Source: Streptomyces microflavus
GTDB taxonomy: Bacteria > Actinomycetota > Actinomycetes > Streptomycetales > Streptomycetaceae
Direction of reading: 5' to 3'
Length of the DNA stretch: 64,000 bases
Assembly (NCBI RefSeq): GCF_014650075.1
Contig: NZ_BMUG01000011.1
Span: 186,001 to 250,000, forward strand
Shown here: positions 33,464 to 41,401 of the stretch, in pieces
How positions within the stretch are numbered: the first letter of the stretch is position 1
How the letters are laid out: each line of letters starts with the position of its first letter
Notes under the pieces: model-generated
Told to the model about the DNA's origin: nothing
Seen by the model: only the letters and a program-made list of their open reading frames with translations
Database searches by the model: none
Translations under genes and position numbers: made by a program

Positions 33464-34354
33464 GTGACCAGCGAGATCACCCTCTTCGTCAATCCCACCG
33501 CAGGACGCGGCCGGGGCGCGCACGCCGCGCAGCCGGCCGCTTCCGCGTTGCGGGACGCCGGATTCTCCGTCCGTACGGTCCTGGGCGAGGACGCCGACGA
33601 CGCGCTGCGCCGGGCCCGCGAGGCCGTGGCGGCGGGAACCGGGGCGCTGATAGCCGTGGGCGGGGACGGGCTCATGTCCCTCGCCCTCCAGGCCGTCGCC
33701 GGGACGGCCACCCCGCTCGGCGTCGTCGCCGTGGGCACCGGCAACGACTTCGCCCGCGCGCTGGGCCTGCCGATCCGCGACCCGGCCGCCGCCGGACGGC
33801 TGGCCGCGCGGGCGCTCAAGGAGGGGGACCACCGCGCGATCGACCTCGGACGGGTCGGGGAGCGCTGGTTCGGCTCGGTGCTCGCCTCCGGCTTCGACTC
33901 CCGGGTCAACGACCGGGGCAACCGGATGCGCTTCGTCGGCGGCCGGTTCAAGTACGACCTCGCCATCCTCGCGGAGCTGGCCGCCTTCGCCCCGATCCCG
34001 TACCGGATCCGGCTCGATGGGGGAGAGACCCGCGAGATCGAGGCCACGCTCATCGCCGTGGGCAACGGCACCACCTACGGCGGCGGCATGCGGATCTGCG
34101 CCGAGGCCGAGATGGACGACGGCCTCTTCGACGTGACCGTGGTGGGGGAGTGCTCCCGCGCCACCCTCCTCAAGGTGTTCCCGAAGGTCTACAAGGGCAC
34201 GCACCTGGGCCACCCCGCCGTCACCGTCCACCGGGTCTCCTCGATCGAGCTGGCGGCGGCCGGTGTCACGGCGTACGCGGACGGTGAACCCCTGGGTCCG
34301 CTGCCGCTCACCGCGACCTGCGTACCGGGTGCCGTACAGGTGCTGGCGGGGTGA
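33464..34354 (+). CDS. Diacylglycerol kinase-family lipid kinase
   Basis: 296 residues, GTG 33464. The DAGK catalytic fold is visible: FVNPTAGRGRG at the N-terminus, the glycine-rich nucleotide site IAVGGDGLMSLALQ, VVAVGTGNDFARALGLP, and the C-terminal lobe VGNGTTYGGGMRICAEAEMDDGLFD with ITAYADGE-type ending. The motif reads GGDGL rather than the usual GGDGT. It would phosphorylate diacylglycerol or a related lipid at the membrane. A TAGGGT hexamer lies 11 bases before the start; it follows tatC by 19 bases and may be co-transcribed. Confidence 0.88.
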   Translation: MTSEITLFVNPTAGRGRGAHAAQPAASALRDAGFSVRTVLGEDADDALRRAREAVAAGTGALIAVGGDGLMSLALQAVAGTATPLGVVAVGTGNDFARALGLPIRDPAAAGRLAARALKEGDHRAIDLGRVGERWFGSVLASGFDSRVNDRGNRMRFVGGRFKYDLAILAELAAFAPIPYRIRLDGGETREIEATLIAVGNGTTYGGGMRICAEAEMDDGLFDVTVVGECSRATLLKVFPKVYKGTHLGHPAVTVHRVSSIELAAAGVTAYADGEPLGPLPLTATCVPGAVQVLAG

Positions 34355-34417
34355 CGGGCCAAGGGGATTTAAAGATCGGGCTGAGTGTCGGAGGTGACGG
34401 GTAGGCTCGTATCCAAG

Positions 34418-37258
34418 ATGACAGAGGACCTTTCACCAGCTGAGCGATACCAGGCATCCCGCGCCCGTGCGGCCGAGATGGCGACGGCCCTCGGGCCCTT
34501 CCGGGAGATGTACGAGTTCGGACTGGACCCGTTCCAGATCGAGGCCTGCCAGGCCCTTGAGGCGGGCAAGGGGGTGCTGGTCGCGGCCCCGACGGGGTCG
34601 GGCAAGACGATCGTCGGCGAGTTCGCCGTGCACCTGGCCCTGGAGCAGGGCCGCAAGTGCTTCTACACCACGCCGATCAAGGCGCTCTCCAACCAGAAGT
34701 TCGCCGACCTGGTCAAGCGGTACGGCGCGGACAAGGTCGGCCTGCTGACCGGCGACAACAGCGTCAACTCCGAGGCGCCGGTCGTCGTGATGACCACCGA
34801 GGTCCTGCGGAACATGCTGTACGCGGGCTCCCAGTCGCTGTCCGGCCTCGGCTACGTGGTCATGGACGAGGTGCACTACCTCTCCGACCGCTTCCGGGGC
34901 GCGGTGTGGGAGGAAGTGATCATCCACCTCCCCGAGTCGGTGACCCTGGTGTCCCTCTCGGCCACCGTGTCCAACGCGGAGGAGTTCGGCGACTGGCTGG
35001 ACACCGTGCGCGGCGACACCGAGGTGATCGTCTCCGAGCACCGGCCGGTGCCGCTCTGGCAGCACGTCATGGCCGGACGCAAGATGTACGACCTCTTCGA
35101 GGAGGCGACCGACCACGGGGGCCGCGGCGCAGGACGCCGTGAGGTCAACCCGGACCTGGTCCGGCTCGCCCGGCAGGAGAACCAGAACGTCTACAACCCC
35201 CGGGACCGCCGCCGGGGCAAGATGGTGCGCGAGGCCGACCGCGAGCGCGAGCGGCGCCAGCGCAGCCGGATCTGGACGCCCGGCCGGCCCGAGGTCATCG
35301 ACCGGCTGGACAACGAGGGGCTGCTGCCCGCGATCACGTTCATCTTCAGCCGGGCCGGCTGCGAGGCCGCCGTGCAGCAGTGCCTGCACGCCGGACTCCG
35401 GCTCAACGACGAGGACAAGCGCCGGCTGGTGCGCGAGATCGTCGAGGAGCGGACCGCCTCCATCCCCGGCGAGGACCTGCACGTCCTGGGCTACTACGAG
35501 TGGCTCGAAGGCCTGGAGCGGGGCATCGCCGCGCACCACGCGGGCATGCTGCCGACGTTCAAGGAGGTCGTCGAGGAGCTGTTCGTACGGGGCCTGGTGA
35601 AGGCGGTCTTCGCGACCGAGACCCTGGCGCTCGGCATCAACATGCCCGCGCGGTCCGTGGTGCTGGAGAAGCTCGTCAAGTGGAACGGCGAGCAGCACGC
35701 CGACATCACCCCCGGCGAGTACACGCAGCTCACCGGCCGGGCCGGGCGCCGCGGCATCGACGTCGAGGGCCACGCGGTGGTCCTGTGGCAGCGCGGCATG
35801 GACCCGACGGCGCTGGCCGGCCTCGCGGGGACGCGTACGTATCCGCTGCGTTCCAGCTTCCGCCCCTCGTACAACATGGCCGTCAACCTGGTGCAGCAGT
35901 TCGGGCGGCACCGCTCGCGGGAGCTGCTGGAGACCTCGTTCGCCCAGTTCCAGGCGGACAAGTCCGTCGTCGGGATCTCACGGCAGGTGCAGCGCAACGA
36001 GGAGGGCCTGGAGGGCTACAAGGAGGGCATGACCTGCCACCTCGGTGACTTCGAGGAGTACGCGCGGCTGCGCCGCGACCTCAAGGACCGGGAGACGGAG
36101 CTCGCCAAGCAGGGCGCGGCGCAGCGGCGGGCGGCTGCGGCCTCCTCGCTGGAGAAGCTGAAGCCGGGCGATGTCATCCATGTGCCGACGGGGAAGTTCG
36201 CGGGGCTGGCGCTCGTGCTGGACCCGGGGCTGCCCGCCGGACGGGCCAACGGGCACCGCGGATTCGACCACCACGACGGGCCCCGGCCGCTGGTGCTGAC
36301 CGCCGAGCGGCAGGTCAAGCGGCTGGCCTCGATGGACTTCCCGGTGCCGGTGGAGGCGCTGGACCGGATGCGTGTCCCGAAGTCGTTCAACCCGCGCTCG
36401 CCGCAGTCCCGGCGCGATCTGGCCTCCGCGCTGCGGACGAAGTCCGGGCACATCGTGCCCGACCGGCACCGCAAGGAGCGGGCGGCGGCGGCCGACGACC
36501 GCGAGATCAGCCGGCTGCGGACCGAGCTGCGCGCCCACCCCTGCCACGGGTGCGACGAGCGCGAGGACCATGCGCGGTGGGCCGAGCGCTACCACCGGCT
36601 GCAGCGGGACACGCGGCAGCTGGAGAACCGGATCGAGGGGCGGACGAACACGATCGCCCGGACCTTCGACCGGATCGTCGCGCTCCTGACCGAGTTGGAC
36701 TACCTCCGGGGCAACGAGGTCACGGAGAACGGGCGACGGCTGGCCCGGTTGTACGGGGAGCTGGATCTGCTCGCCAGCGAGTGTCTGCGGGACGGGGTCT
36801 GGGAAGGGCTCAACCCCGCCGAACTCGCCGCGTGTGTCTCGGCGCTGGTCTACGAGGCGCGGCAGGCCGATGACGCGGTCGCGCCCAAGCTGCCGTCCGG
36901 GCCCGCGAAGCTCGCCATGGGCGAGATGGTGCGGATCTGGGGGCGGCTGGACGCGCTGGAGGAGGACTTCAAGATCAACCAGACGGAGGGGGTCGGGCAG
37001 CGTGAGCCCGATCTCGGCTTTGCCTGGGCGGTCTACATGTGGGCCTCCGGGCGCACGCTGGACGAGGTGCTGCGCGAGGCGGAGATGCCGGCGGGGGACT
37101 TCGTACGGTGGTGCAAGCAGGTGATCGACGTGCTGGGGCAGGTGGCTGCGGCGGCTCCTCGGGAGGGGAGTGCGGGGGCGAGTTCCGTGGCTCGGAATGC
37201 TCGGAAGGCCGTTGATGCGGTGCTTCGGGGGGTTGTGGCCTACAGCTCTGTCGGCTGA
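34418..37258 (+). CDS. helY: Ski2-like DEAD/DExH-box RNA/DNA helicase (HelY type)
   Basis: 946 residues from ATG 34418; the frame is open 11 codons further. The helicase core has Walker A AAPTGSGKT, DEVH box VVMDEVHYLSD, motif III SATVSN, and motif VI LTGRAGRRGID. The C-terminal half carries the DSHCT domain (from about residue 700) found in Ski2/Mtr4 and mycobacterial HelY. Family members unwind RNA in processing or decay; the bacterial role is little known. Linkage to tatC is the same as in mycobacteria. There is no ribosome site before the ATG and TAGGCT lies 16 bases upstream (34402-34407), so a leaderless or very short-leader message is likely. Confidence 0.93.
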   Translation: MTEDLSPAERYQASRARAAEMATALGPFREMYEFGLDPFQIEACQALEAGKGVLVAAPTGSGKTIVGEFAVHLALEQGRKCFYTTPIKALSNQKFADLVKRYGADKVGLLTGDNSVNSEAPVVVMTTEVLRNMLYAGSQSLSGLGYVVMDEVHYLSDRFRGAVWEEVIIHLPESVTLVSLSATVSNAEEFGDWLDTVRGDTEVIVSEHRPVPLWQHVMAGRKMYDLFEEATDHGGRGAGRREVNPDLVRLARQENQNVYNPRDRRRGKMVREADRERERRQRSRIWTPGRPEVIDRLDNEGLLPAITFIFSRAGCEAAVQQCLHAGLRLNDEDKRRLVREIVEERTASIPGEDLHVLGYYEWLEGLERGIAAHHAGMLPTFKEVVEELFVRGLVKAVFATETLALGINMPARSVVLEKLVKWNGEQHADITPGEYTQLTGRAGRRGIDVEGHAVVLWQRGMDPTALAGLAGTRTYPLRSSFRPSYNMAVNLVQQFGRHRSRELLETSFAQFQADKSVVGISRQVQRNEEGLEGYKEGMTCHLGDFEEYARLRRDLKDRETELAKQGAAQRRAAAASSLEKLKPGDVIHVPTGKFAGLALVLDPGLPAGRANGHRGFDHHDGPRPLVLTAERQVKRLASMDFPVPVEALDRMRVPKSFNPRSPQSRRDLASALRTKSGHIVPDRHRKERAAAADDREISRLRTELRAHPCHGCDEREDHARWAERYHRLQRDTRQLENRIEGRTNTIARTFDRIVALLTELDYLRGNEVTENGRRLARLYGELDLLASECLRDGVWEGLNPAELAACVSALVYEARQADDAVAPKLPSGPAKLAMGEMVRIWGRLDALEEDFKINQTEGVGQREPDLGFAWAVYMWASGRTLDEVLREAEMPAGDFVRWCKQVIDVLGQVAAAAPREGSAGASSVARNARKAVDAVLRGVVAYSSVG

Positions 37259-37353
37259 CGCCGACGGGGGGTGGGGCGGGGTGTGGGGCGCCTGCGGCGG
37301 GCTTGTTCCCCTACCCACCCCTTCCCGAAACCGGGGCTCCGCCCAGGACCCCG

Positions 37354-37370
37354 CTCCTCAAACGCCGGAG
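37354..37370. repeat. Dispersed streptomycete intergenic repeat core
   Basis: CTCCTCAAACGCCGGAG, flanked by a GGGGCTCCGCCC-like arm at 37334-37345, resembles a sequence I recall from many intergenic regions of Streptomyces chromosomes. It lies between the 3' ends of the helicase and SPW genes and may act as a terminator. Recognition is from memory, not from a search. Confidence 0.45.
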
Positions 37371-37401
37371 GGGCTGAGTGGAGGGCGGGGCAGTGGGCCC
37401 T

Positions 37402-37839
37402 TCAGGTGCTGCGGCTTCTTGTCGCTGCTCCGGCGCAGACCAGGCCCAGCAGTACCGTGAGTCCGCCGACGATGATGTTGTTGAGGACGACTCCGGCGTC
37501 GGGGCTGTTCCCGACCACCCAGGTCGACACGATGATCCACGCACCGATGGCGCACATCGCCCAGCTCAGGCCGTACATCCGCTCGGGCATCATCGTGAAG
37601 CCCAGGGCCAGTACCGCGATCGCGATACCCATCACGAGGTTGTGCGTCACCAGGGCGGGCTGGCTGGCCGTGAAGTGGAGCACCCAGGGGGAGACGGCGC
37701 AGTAGAGGCCGACGAGGAACACCGGCGCGTCCACCAGCGCCACATCGCGGCCGCCCATCACCCTGTCGTACCGCGCACGCATTTCGGAGGCATCGGGGTG
37801 ACCCGATATGTCACTCCTGGTGTCTGAGACGTTGCTCAT
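37402..37839 (-). CDS. SPW-repeat membrane protein
   Basis: 145 residues from ATG 37839 with GAAGGAGA upstream. After a charged N-terminus (ASEMRARYDRVMGG) there are four membrane segments, and the name-giving motif lies in VFLVGLYCAVSPWVLHF. The second repeat is degenerate (IIVSTWVVG). SPW proteins are common in actinobacteria and have no known function. It stands alone, between the helicase and fasciclin genes. Confidence 0.88.
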   Translation of the reverse strand: MSNVSDTRSDISGHPDASEMRARYDRVMGGRDVALVDAPVFLVGLYCAVSPWVLHFTASQPALVTHNLVMGIAIAVLALGFTMMPERMYGLSWAMCAIGAWIIVSTWVVGNSPDAGVVLNNIIVGGLTVLLGLVCAGAATRSRST

Positions 37840-38018
37840 GAGATTTCGTCTCCTTCGATCCTGTGGGCCCCGGCGCCGGACGGAGTGTGCGTCAGGTGCC
37901 CACATGTCTATTCTGCTCTTATCTGCCCCTTATGTGCACCCTTGTCGTCCAGTTGTTCGGCGAGGATCAGAAGATCCAGGGTCCGCAGCACCCGGTCCCC
38001 GTGCCCGGGCGGACAAAA

Positions 38019-38054
38019 GGGCGGTGTGCCGCGATCCCCTGCGGCACACCGCCC
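38019..38054 (-). terminator. Intrinsic terminator of the fasciclin gene
   Basis: A perfect 14-bp stem (38019-38032 with 38041-38054) and 8-nt loop. Read on the minus strand it is followed by TTTTGTCC, a proper U-tract. The rest of the 230-base gap to the SPW gene shows nothing else I can name. Confidence 0.85.
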
Positions 38055-38069
38055 CTCGCACCCGGTCGG

Positions 38070-38717
38070 CTACTTCGGGGGCATCAGGACCGAGTCGACG
38101 ATGTAGACCGTCGCGTTGGCGGTCGGGACGTTGCCGCAGACGACCTTCGAGGCGTCGTTCACGGTGTACTCCGTGCCCGAGCCGGCCGTCGTCAGCTTGC
38201 TCTTCTCCAGCGTGTCGAAGGAGCCCTTCTCCAGCTGCTGCGGCGTCAGCTTCTGGCCCACCACGTGGTAGGTGAGGACCTTGGTGAGCTCGGCCTTGTT
38301 CGCCAGCAGGGCGTCCAGGTCGGCCTTCGGGATCTTCGCGAACGCGTCGTTGGTCGGCGCGAACACCGTGATGTTCTCGGCGTTGTTCAGCGTGTCGACC
38401 AGACCGGCCTGCTTCACGGCGGCGACCAGCGTCGACAGCTCCGGGTTGTTCGAGGCGGCCGTCGCGACCGGGTCCTGGGCCATGCCGTCGAACGAGCCCG
38501 CGCCGTCCTGCGGCACCGACGCACAGCCCGGACCGAACGGCTTGTCCGTGGTCGTGGAGTCGTCGGCCGAGGCGCTCGTGGAGGCGGCCGCGCTGGGGGT
38601 CGAGCCCGCCGCCGAGTCCTTGGAGGAGTCACCCGAGGAGCAGGCGGTCAGGGCCAGCGGCAGCACGGCTGCGGCGGCCACGGCGACGGCGGTGCGGCGG
38701 AAGTGGAGGGTGTTCAT
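38070..38717 (-). CDS. Fasciclin (FAS1)-domain lipoprotein, MPT83/MPT70-like
   Basis: 215 residues. The signal peptide ends in LPLALTAC with the lipidated cysteine at residue 26, then a Ser/Ala/Thr-rich linker to about residue 60. The single FAS1 domain (about 75-215) shows the H1 box NITVFAPTNDAFAKIP and the H2 region with YHVVGQKL, ending in ATVYIVDSVLMPP. FAS1 domains mediate adhesion or protein-protein contacts at the cell surface. In mycobacteria the homologous MPT70/MPT83 genes are the main targets of SigK. A SigK-like promoter pointing this way lies 517 bases upstream. Confidence 0.93.
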   Translation of the reverse strand: MNTLHFRRTAVAVAAAAVLPLALTACSSGDSSKDSAAGSTPSAAASTSASADDSTTTDKPFGPGCASVPQDGAGSFDGMAQDPVATAASNNPELSTLVAAVKQAGLVDTLNNAENITVFAPTNDAFAKIPKADLDALLANKAELTKVLTYHVVGQKLTPQQLEKGSFDTLEKSKLTTAGSGTEYTVNDASKVVCGNVPTANATVYIVDSVLMPPK

Positions 38718-39233
38718 GGTGTTTCTCCTGGATCGAAGGTGCTGAGCGGGGGAAATGAACGGTGCTCAGGGGAGGGGGAGTGGGGAGGGTGGGAGGGAGA
38801 GTTCGTGCAGGGGGCCTGCGGGGGCGGATTCCGGTGTTCCGCGGTCCGTCTCCCAGCCGCGGGAGACGGACCCGGTGCCGGAGCCGGTCGTCCGACCAGG
38901 AGCCGCCTCGCTCCTGCGGCCGGCCCGGCTCTCCCGACCGGAGGCGGCGCACCGCACGGACGGCTCCCCGGCCGTCCGGGCGGCGCTGCCGCCGCCGACC
39001 GCATCGCAGACCGGATCCGCCGACGAGGTGGACCGCCGGCCCGCCCCGCCCACCGCGGTGACCGGCGCCGGCCGGTGCACGTGGGGCGCGGAGGGCGAGG
39101 GGGCGGTACACCGGGCGCCGGGCCCGGTGGCCCGTCCGCCGGACGCGGCGAAGAAGGCACGCGCCGGGCGGGACCGCCGGGGCCCGATGGCGCCGTCCGT
39201 CCGCGAAGTGTTCCGATCTGCTCTCACGCAAGG
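38718..39233 (-). other. Long gene-free stretch or leader upstream of the fasciclin gene
   Basis: No recognisable gene lies here. On the minus strand a 153-codon frame runs from a GTG at 39227 to 38766; the GTG sits 7 bases after the sigma-type -10, so it could be a leaderless start. Its third-position GC is high, but its second-position GC is also very high, and the product is Ala/Gly/Arg/Ser/Pro/Thr-rich with almost no hydrophobic core, unlike a folded protein. I favour a long 5' untranslated leader of the fasciclin gene; a disordered exported product is the alternative. Confidence 0.35.
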
Positions 39234-39264
39234 GATTCGGCGCGGGGCGCCCGGCGGATTGGTC
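39234..39264 (-). promoter_or_regulatory. SigK-type promoter directed toward the fasciclin gene
   Basis: Minus strand: -35 GACCAATCC (39264-39256), 16-base spacer, -10 CGAATC (39239-39234). Identical elements with identical spacing occur at 39305-39335 and at 47737-47767. Confidence 0.75.
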
Positions 39265-39304
39265 CGGCCGGGTCATTCACTCGATCGAGGTAGTTCCGAT
39301 CATC

Positions 39305-39335
39305 GACCAATCCTTCCGGCCACCTGCGACGAATG
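39305..39335 (+). promoter_or_regulatory. SigK-type promoter of the lipid-modification operon
   Basis: Plus strand: -35 GACCAATCC (39305-39313), 16-base spacer, -10 CGAATG (39330-39335). It lies 60 bases before the FAD oxidoreductase start, giving a leader of about 50 bases. Confidence 0.8.
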
Positions 39336-39395
39336 GAGTGCGAGGAGCGTCTCCGTACTGCTCCGAACAGCGCAGTAGAACCGGAGGGAGCCGGA

Positions 39396-40670
39396 ATGGC
39401 AGGGGAGCGGCGGCGGACAGCCGTGGTGGGGAGCGGAGTGGCGGGACTGACCGCCGCCCACGTCCTGCGCAAGGCGCACGACGTCACGCTGTACGAGGCG
39501 GACGACCGGGTCGGAGGCCACGCCCACACGCATGAGCTGGGCGCGTCCGACGGCCGGGTGCACCGCGTCGACTCGGGCTTCATCGTGCACAACCGGCGGA
39601 CCTACCCCCACCTCCTGCGGCTCTTCGACGAACTGGGTATCGCCACCCAGGAGTCCGAGATGTCGATGTCCGTACGGTGCGAGGGGTGCGGCCTCGAGTA
39701 CGCGGGCGCCCGCGGCCCCGCCGGACTCCTCGCCCAGCCGCGCTCGCTCCTGCGCGGCCCGTATCTGCGGATGCTCGCCGAGGTGCCCCGCTTCCACCGG
39801 GCCGCCCGTGCGCTGCTGGAGCTGCCGGAGGGCCCGGCCACCGACATGACCCTCGGGGAGTTCGCCCGGCGCGGCCGCTTCTCCCCGTACTTCCACGCCC
39901 ACTTCCTCACCCCCATGGTCTCCGCCGTCTGGTCCTGCGACCCGGTCACCGCCCTGCGCTACCCGGCCCGCTACCTGTTCGCGTTCCTGTCCCACCACGG
40001 CATGCTCACCATCGGCGACTCCCCGGTCTGGCGGACCGTCACCGGCGGCTCGCACGCGTACGTCGAGCGGGTCGTCAAACAGCTCACCGCCGTCCACACG
40101 GCCACCTCGGTCCGCGCCATCACCCGCCACGCGGACGGCGTCGAGCTTACGACCGAGGACGGCACGACCACGCCGTACGACGCCGTCGTCATCGCCACCC
40201 ACCCCGACCAGGCGCTCCGGCTGCTGGCCGACCCGACCGACGCCGAACGCACCACCCTCGGCGCCTTCACGTACTCCCGCAACCCGACGCTCCTGCACAC
40301 CGACACCACGCTGCTGCCCCGCAGCAGGGGCGCCAGGGCCTCCTGGAACTACCTGATGCCCTCCTGCGCCGCCGACGCCGACCGGGTCACCGTCAGCTAC
40401 GACATGAACCGGCTCCAGCGGCTCGACGCGCCCGAGACCTTCGTCGTCACGCTGAACGGCTCCGACCGGGTCGACCCCGGTTCCGTACGCGCCCGCATGG
40501 TCTACGAGCACCCCGTCTACACCCCGGAGTCGGTGTCCGCCCAGGCCCGGCTGCCCGCGCTCTCCGGCCCTGTCACCGCCTACGCGGGGGCGTACCACGG
40601 CTGGGGCTTCCACGAGGACGGCTGCCGGTCGGGGGCCGAGGCCGCCGCGGCTCTGGGGGTGACCTGGTGA
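39396..40670 (+). CDS. FAD/NAD(P)-binding amine-oxidase-like oxidoreductase (COG2907, Rv0449c-like)
   Basis: 424 residues from ATG 39396 with GGAGGGAG upstream; an in-frame ATG at 39333 overlaps the -10 and is excluded. The FAD fold is AVVGSGVAGLTAAHVL with DDRVGGHAHT, and the flavin-domain ending is GAYHGWGFHEDGC. COG2907 enzymes sit next to CFA-type methyltransferases in mycobacteria (with UfaA1) and in Rhodobacter (UfaD). There they reduce or desaturate methylated acyl chains to form 10-methyl-branched or furan fatty acids. The same lipid role is inferred here. Its stop overlaps the next start (GTGA). Confidence 0.88.
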   Translation: MAGERRRTAVVGSGVAGLTAAHVLRKAHDVTLYEADDRVGGHAHTHELGASDGRVHRVDSGFIVHNRRTYPHLLRLFDELGIATQESEMSMSVRCEGCGLEYAGARGPAGLLAQPRSLLRGPYLRMLAEVPRFHRAARALLELPEGPATDMTLGEFARRGRFSPYFHAHFLTPMVSAVWSCDPVTALRYPARYLFAFLSHHGMLTIGDSPVWRTVTGGSHAYVERVVKQLTAVHTATSVRAITRHADGVELTTEDGTTTPYDAVVIATHPDQALRLLADPTDAERTTLGAFTYSRNPTLLHTDTTLLPRSRGARASWNYLMPSCAADADRVTVSYDMNRLQRLDAPETFVVTLNGSDRVDPGSVRARMVYEHPVYTPESVSAQARLPALSGPVTAYAGAYHGWGFHEDGCRSGAEAAAALGVTW

Positions 40671-41401
40671 GCGGCCCCAGCGGATCCCTGTACCCGTGCA
40701 CCATCACGCACGTACGGACCAGGCCGAGCAAGTACGCGCTGCGGCACCGGACCTACCTGTGGCTCATAGACCCGGACGCCCCGCCCCGGCTGCCGCGCGC
40801 CCTGCGGCCCCTGGCCCGGTTCGAGGCGCGGGACCACTTCGGTGGCACCGCACCCACCATCCGGGCCGGGCTGAGCCGGTTCCTGGAAGCCCGGGGCGTC
40901 GACCTCGCCGACGGGACCGTCACCATGCTCACCCAGGCCCGGGTCCTCGGCCATGTCTTCAACCCGCTCACCGTCTACTGGTGCCGCCGTACCGACGGCT
41001 CCCCGCTCTGTGTCGTGGCCGAGGTGCACAACACGTACGGGGAACGGCACGGTTATCTGCTCCACCCGGACGGCAACGACCGCGCCACGACCGGCAAGGA
41101 GTTCTACGTCTCGCCGTTCTTCCCCGTCGACGGCGGGTACCGGATGCGGCTGCCCGAACCCGGCGACCGGCTCGACCTGAGCGTCCATCTGGAGCGCGAG
41201 GGCGGCCGCCCGTTCACCGCGACCGTACGGGGCACCCGCCGCCGGGCCACCCCCCGGGCTCTGGCCCGGCTCGCCCTGCGCCACCCCTTCTCCACCGTCG
41301 CCGTCTCCCTGGCCATCCGGCTGCACGGCATCCGGCTCTACCTGCGCGGCCTCCCCGTGCAGCCCCGTCCCCAGCACCGCCCACAGGAAGGCATGCAGTG
41401 A
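40667..41401 (+). CDS. DUF1365-domain protein (COG3496)
   Basis: 244 residues from GTG 40667, overlapping the upstream stop by GTGA. The family pattern is clear: LYPCTITHVRTRPSKYALRHRTYLWLIDPD at the N-terminus, RVLGHVFNPLTVYWCRR in the centre and VHNTYGERHGYLL, ending with AIRLHGIRLYLRGLPV. DUF1365 proteins nearly always accompany COG2907 oxidoreductases and CFA-type methyltransferases; biochemistry is not established as far as I know. A role in making or moving the modified acyl lipid is inferred from context. Confidence 0.88.
   Translation: MSGPSGSLYPCTITHVRTRPSKYALRHRTYLWLIDPDAPPRLPRALRPLARFEARDHFGGTAPTIRAGLSRFLEARGVDLADGTVTMLTQARVLGHVFNPLTVYWCRRTDGSPLCVVAEVHNTYGERHGYLLHPDGNDRATTGKEFYVSPFFPVDGGYRMRLPEPGDRLDLSVHLEREGGRPFTATVRGTRRRATPRALARLALRHPFSTVAVSLAIRLHGIRLYLRGLPVQPRPQHRPQEGMQ

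Noticed and set aside
38755..39378. Plus-strand gene between fasciclin and the lipid operon
   Set aside because: The frame crosses both SigK-type promoters, has no ribosome site and gives a low-complexity Arg/Pro/Ala product.
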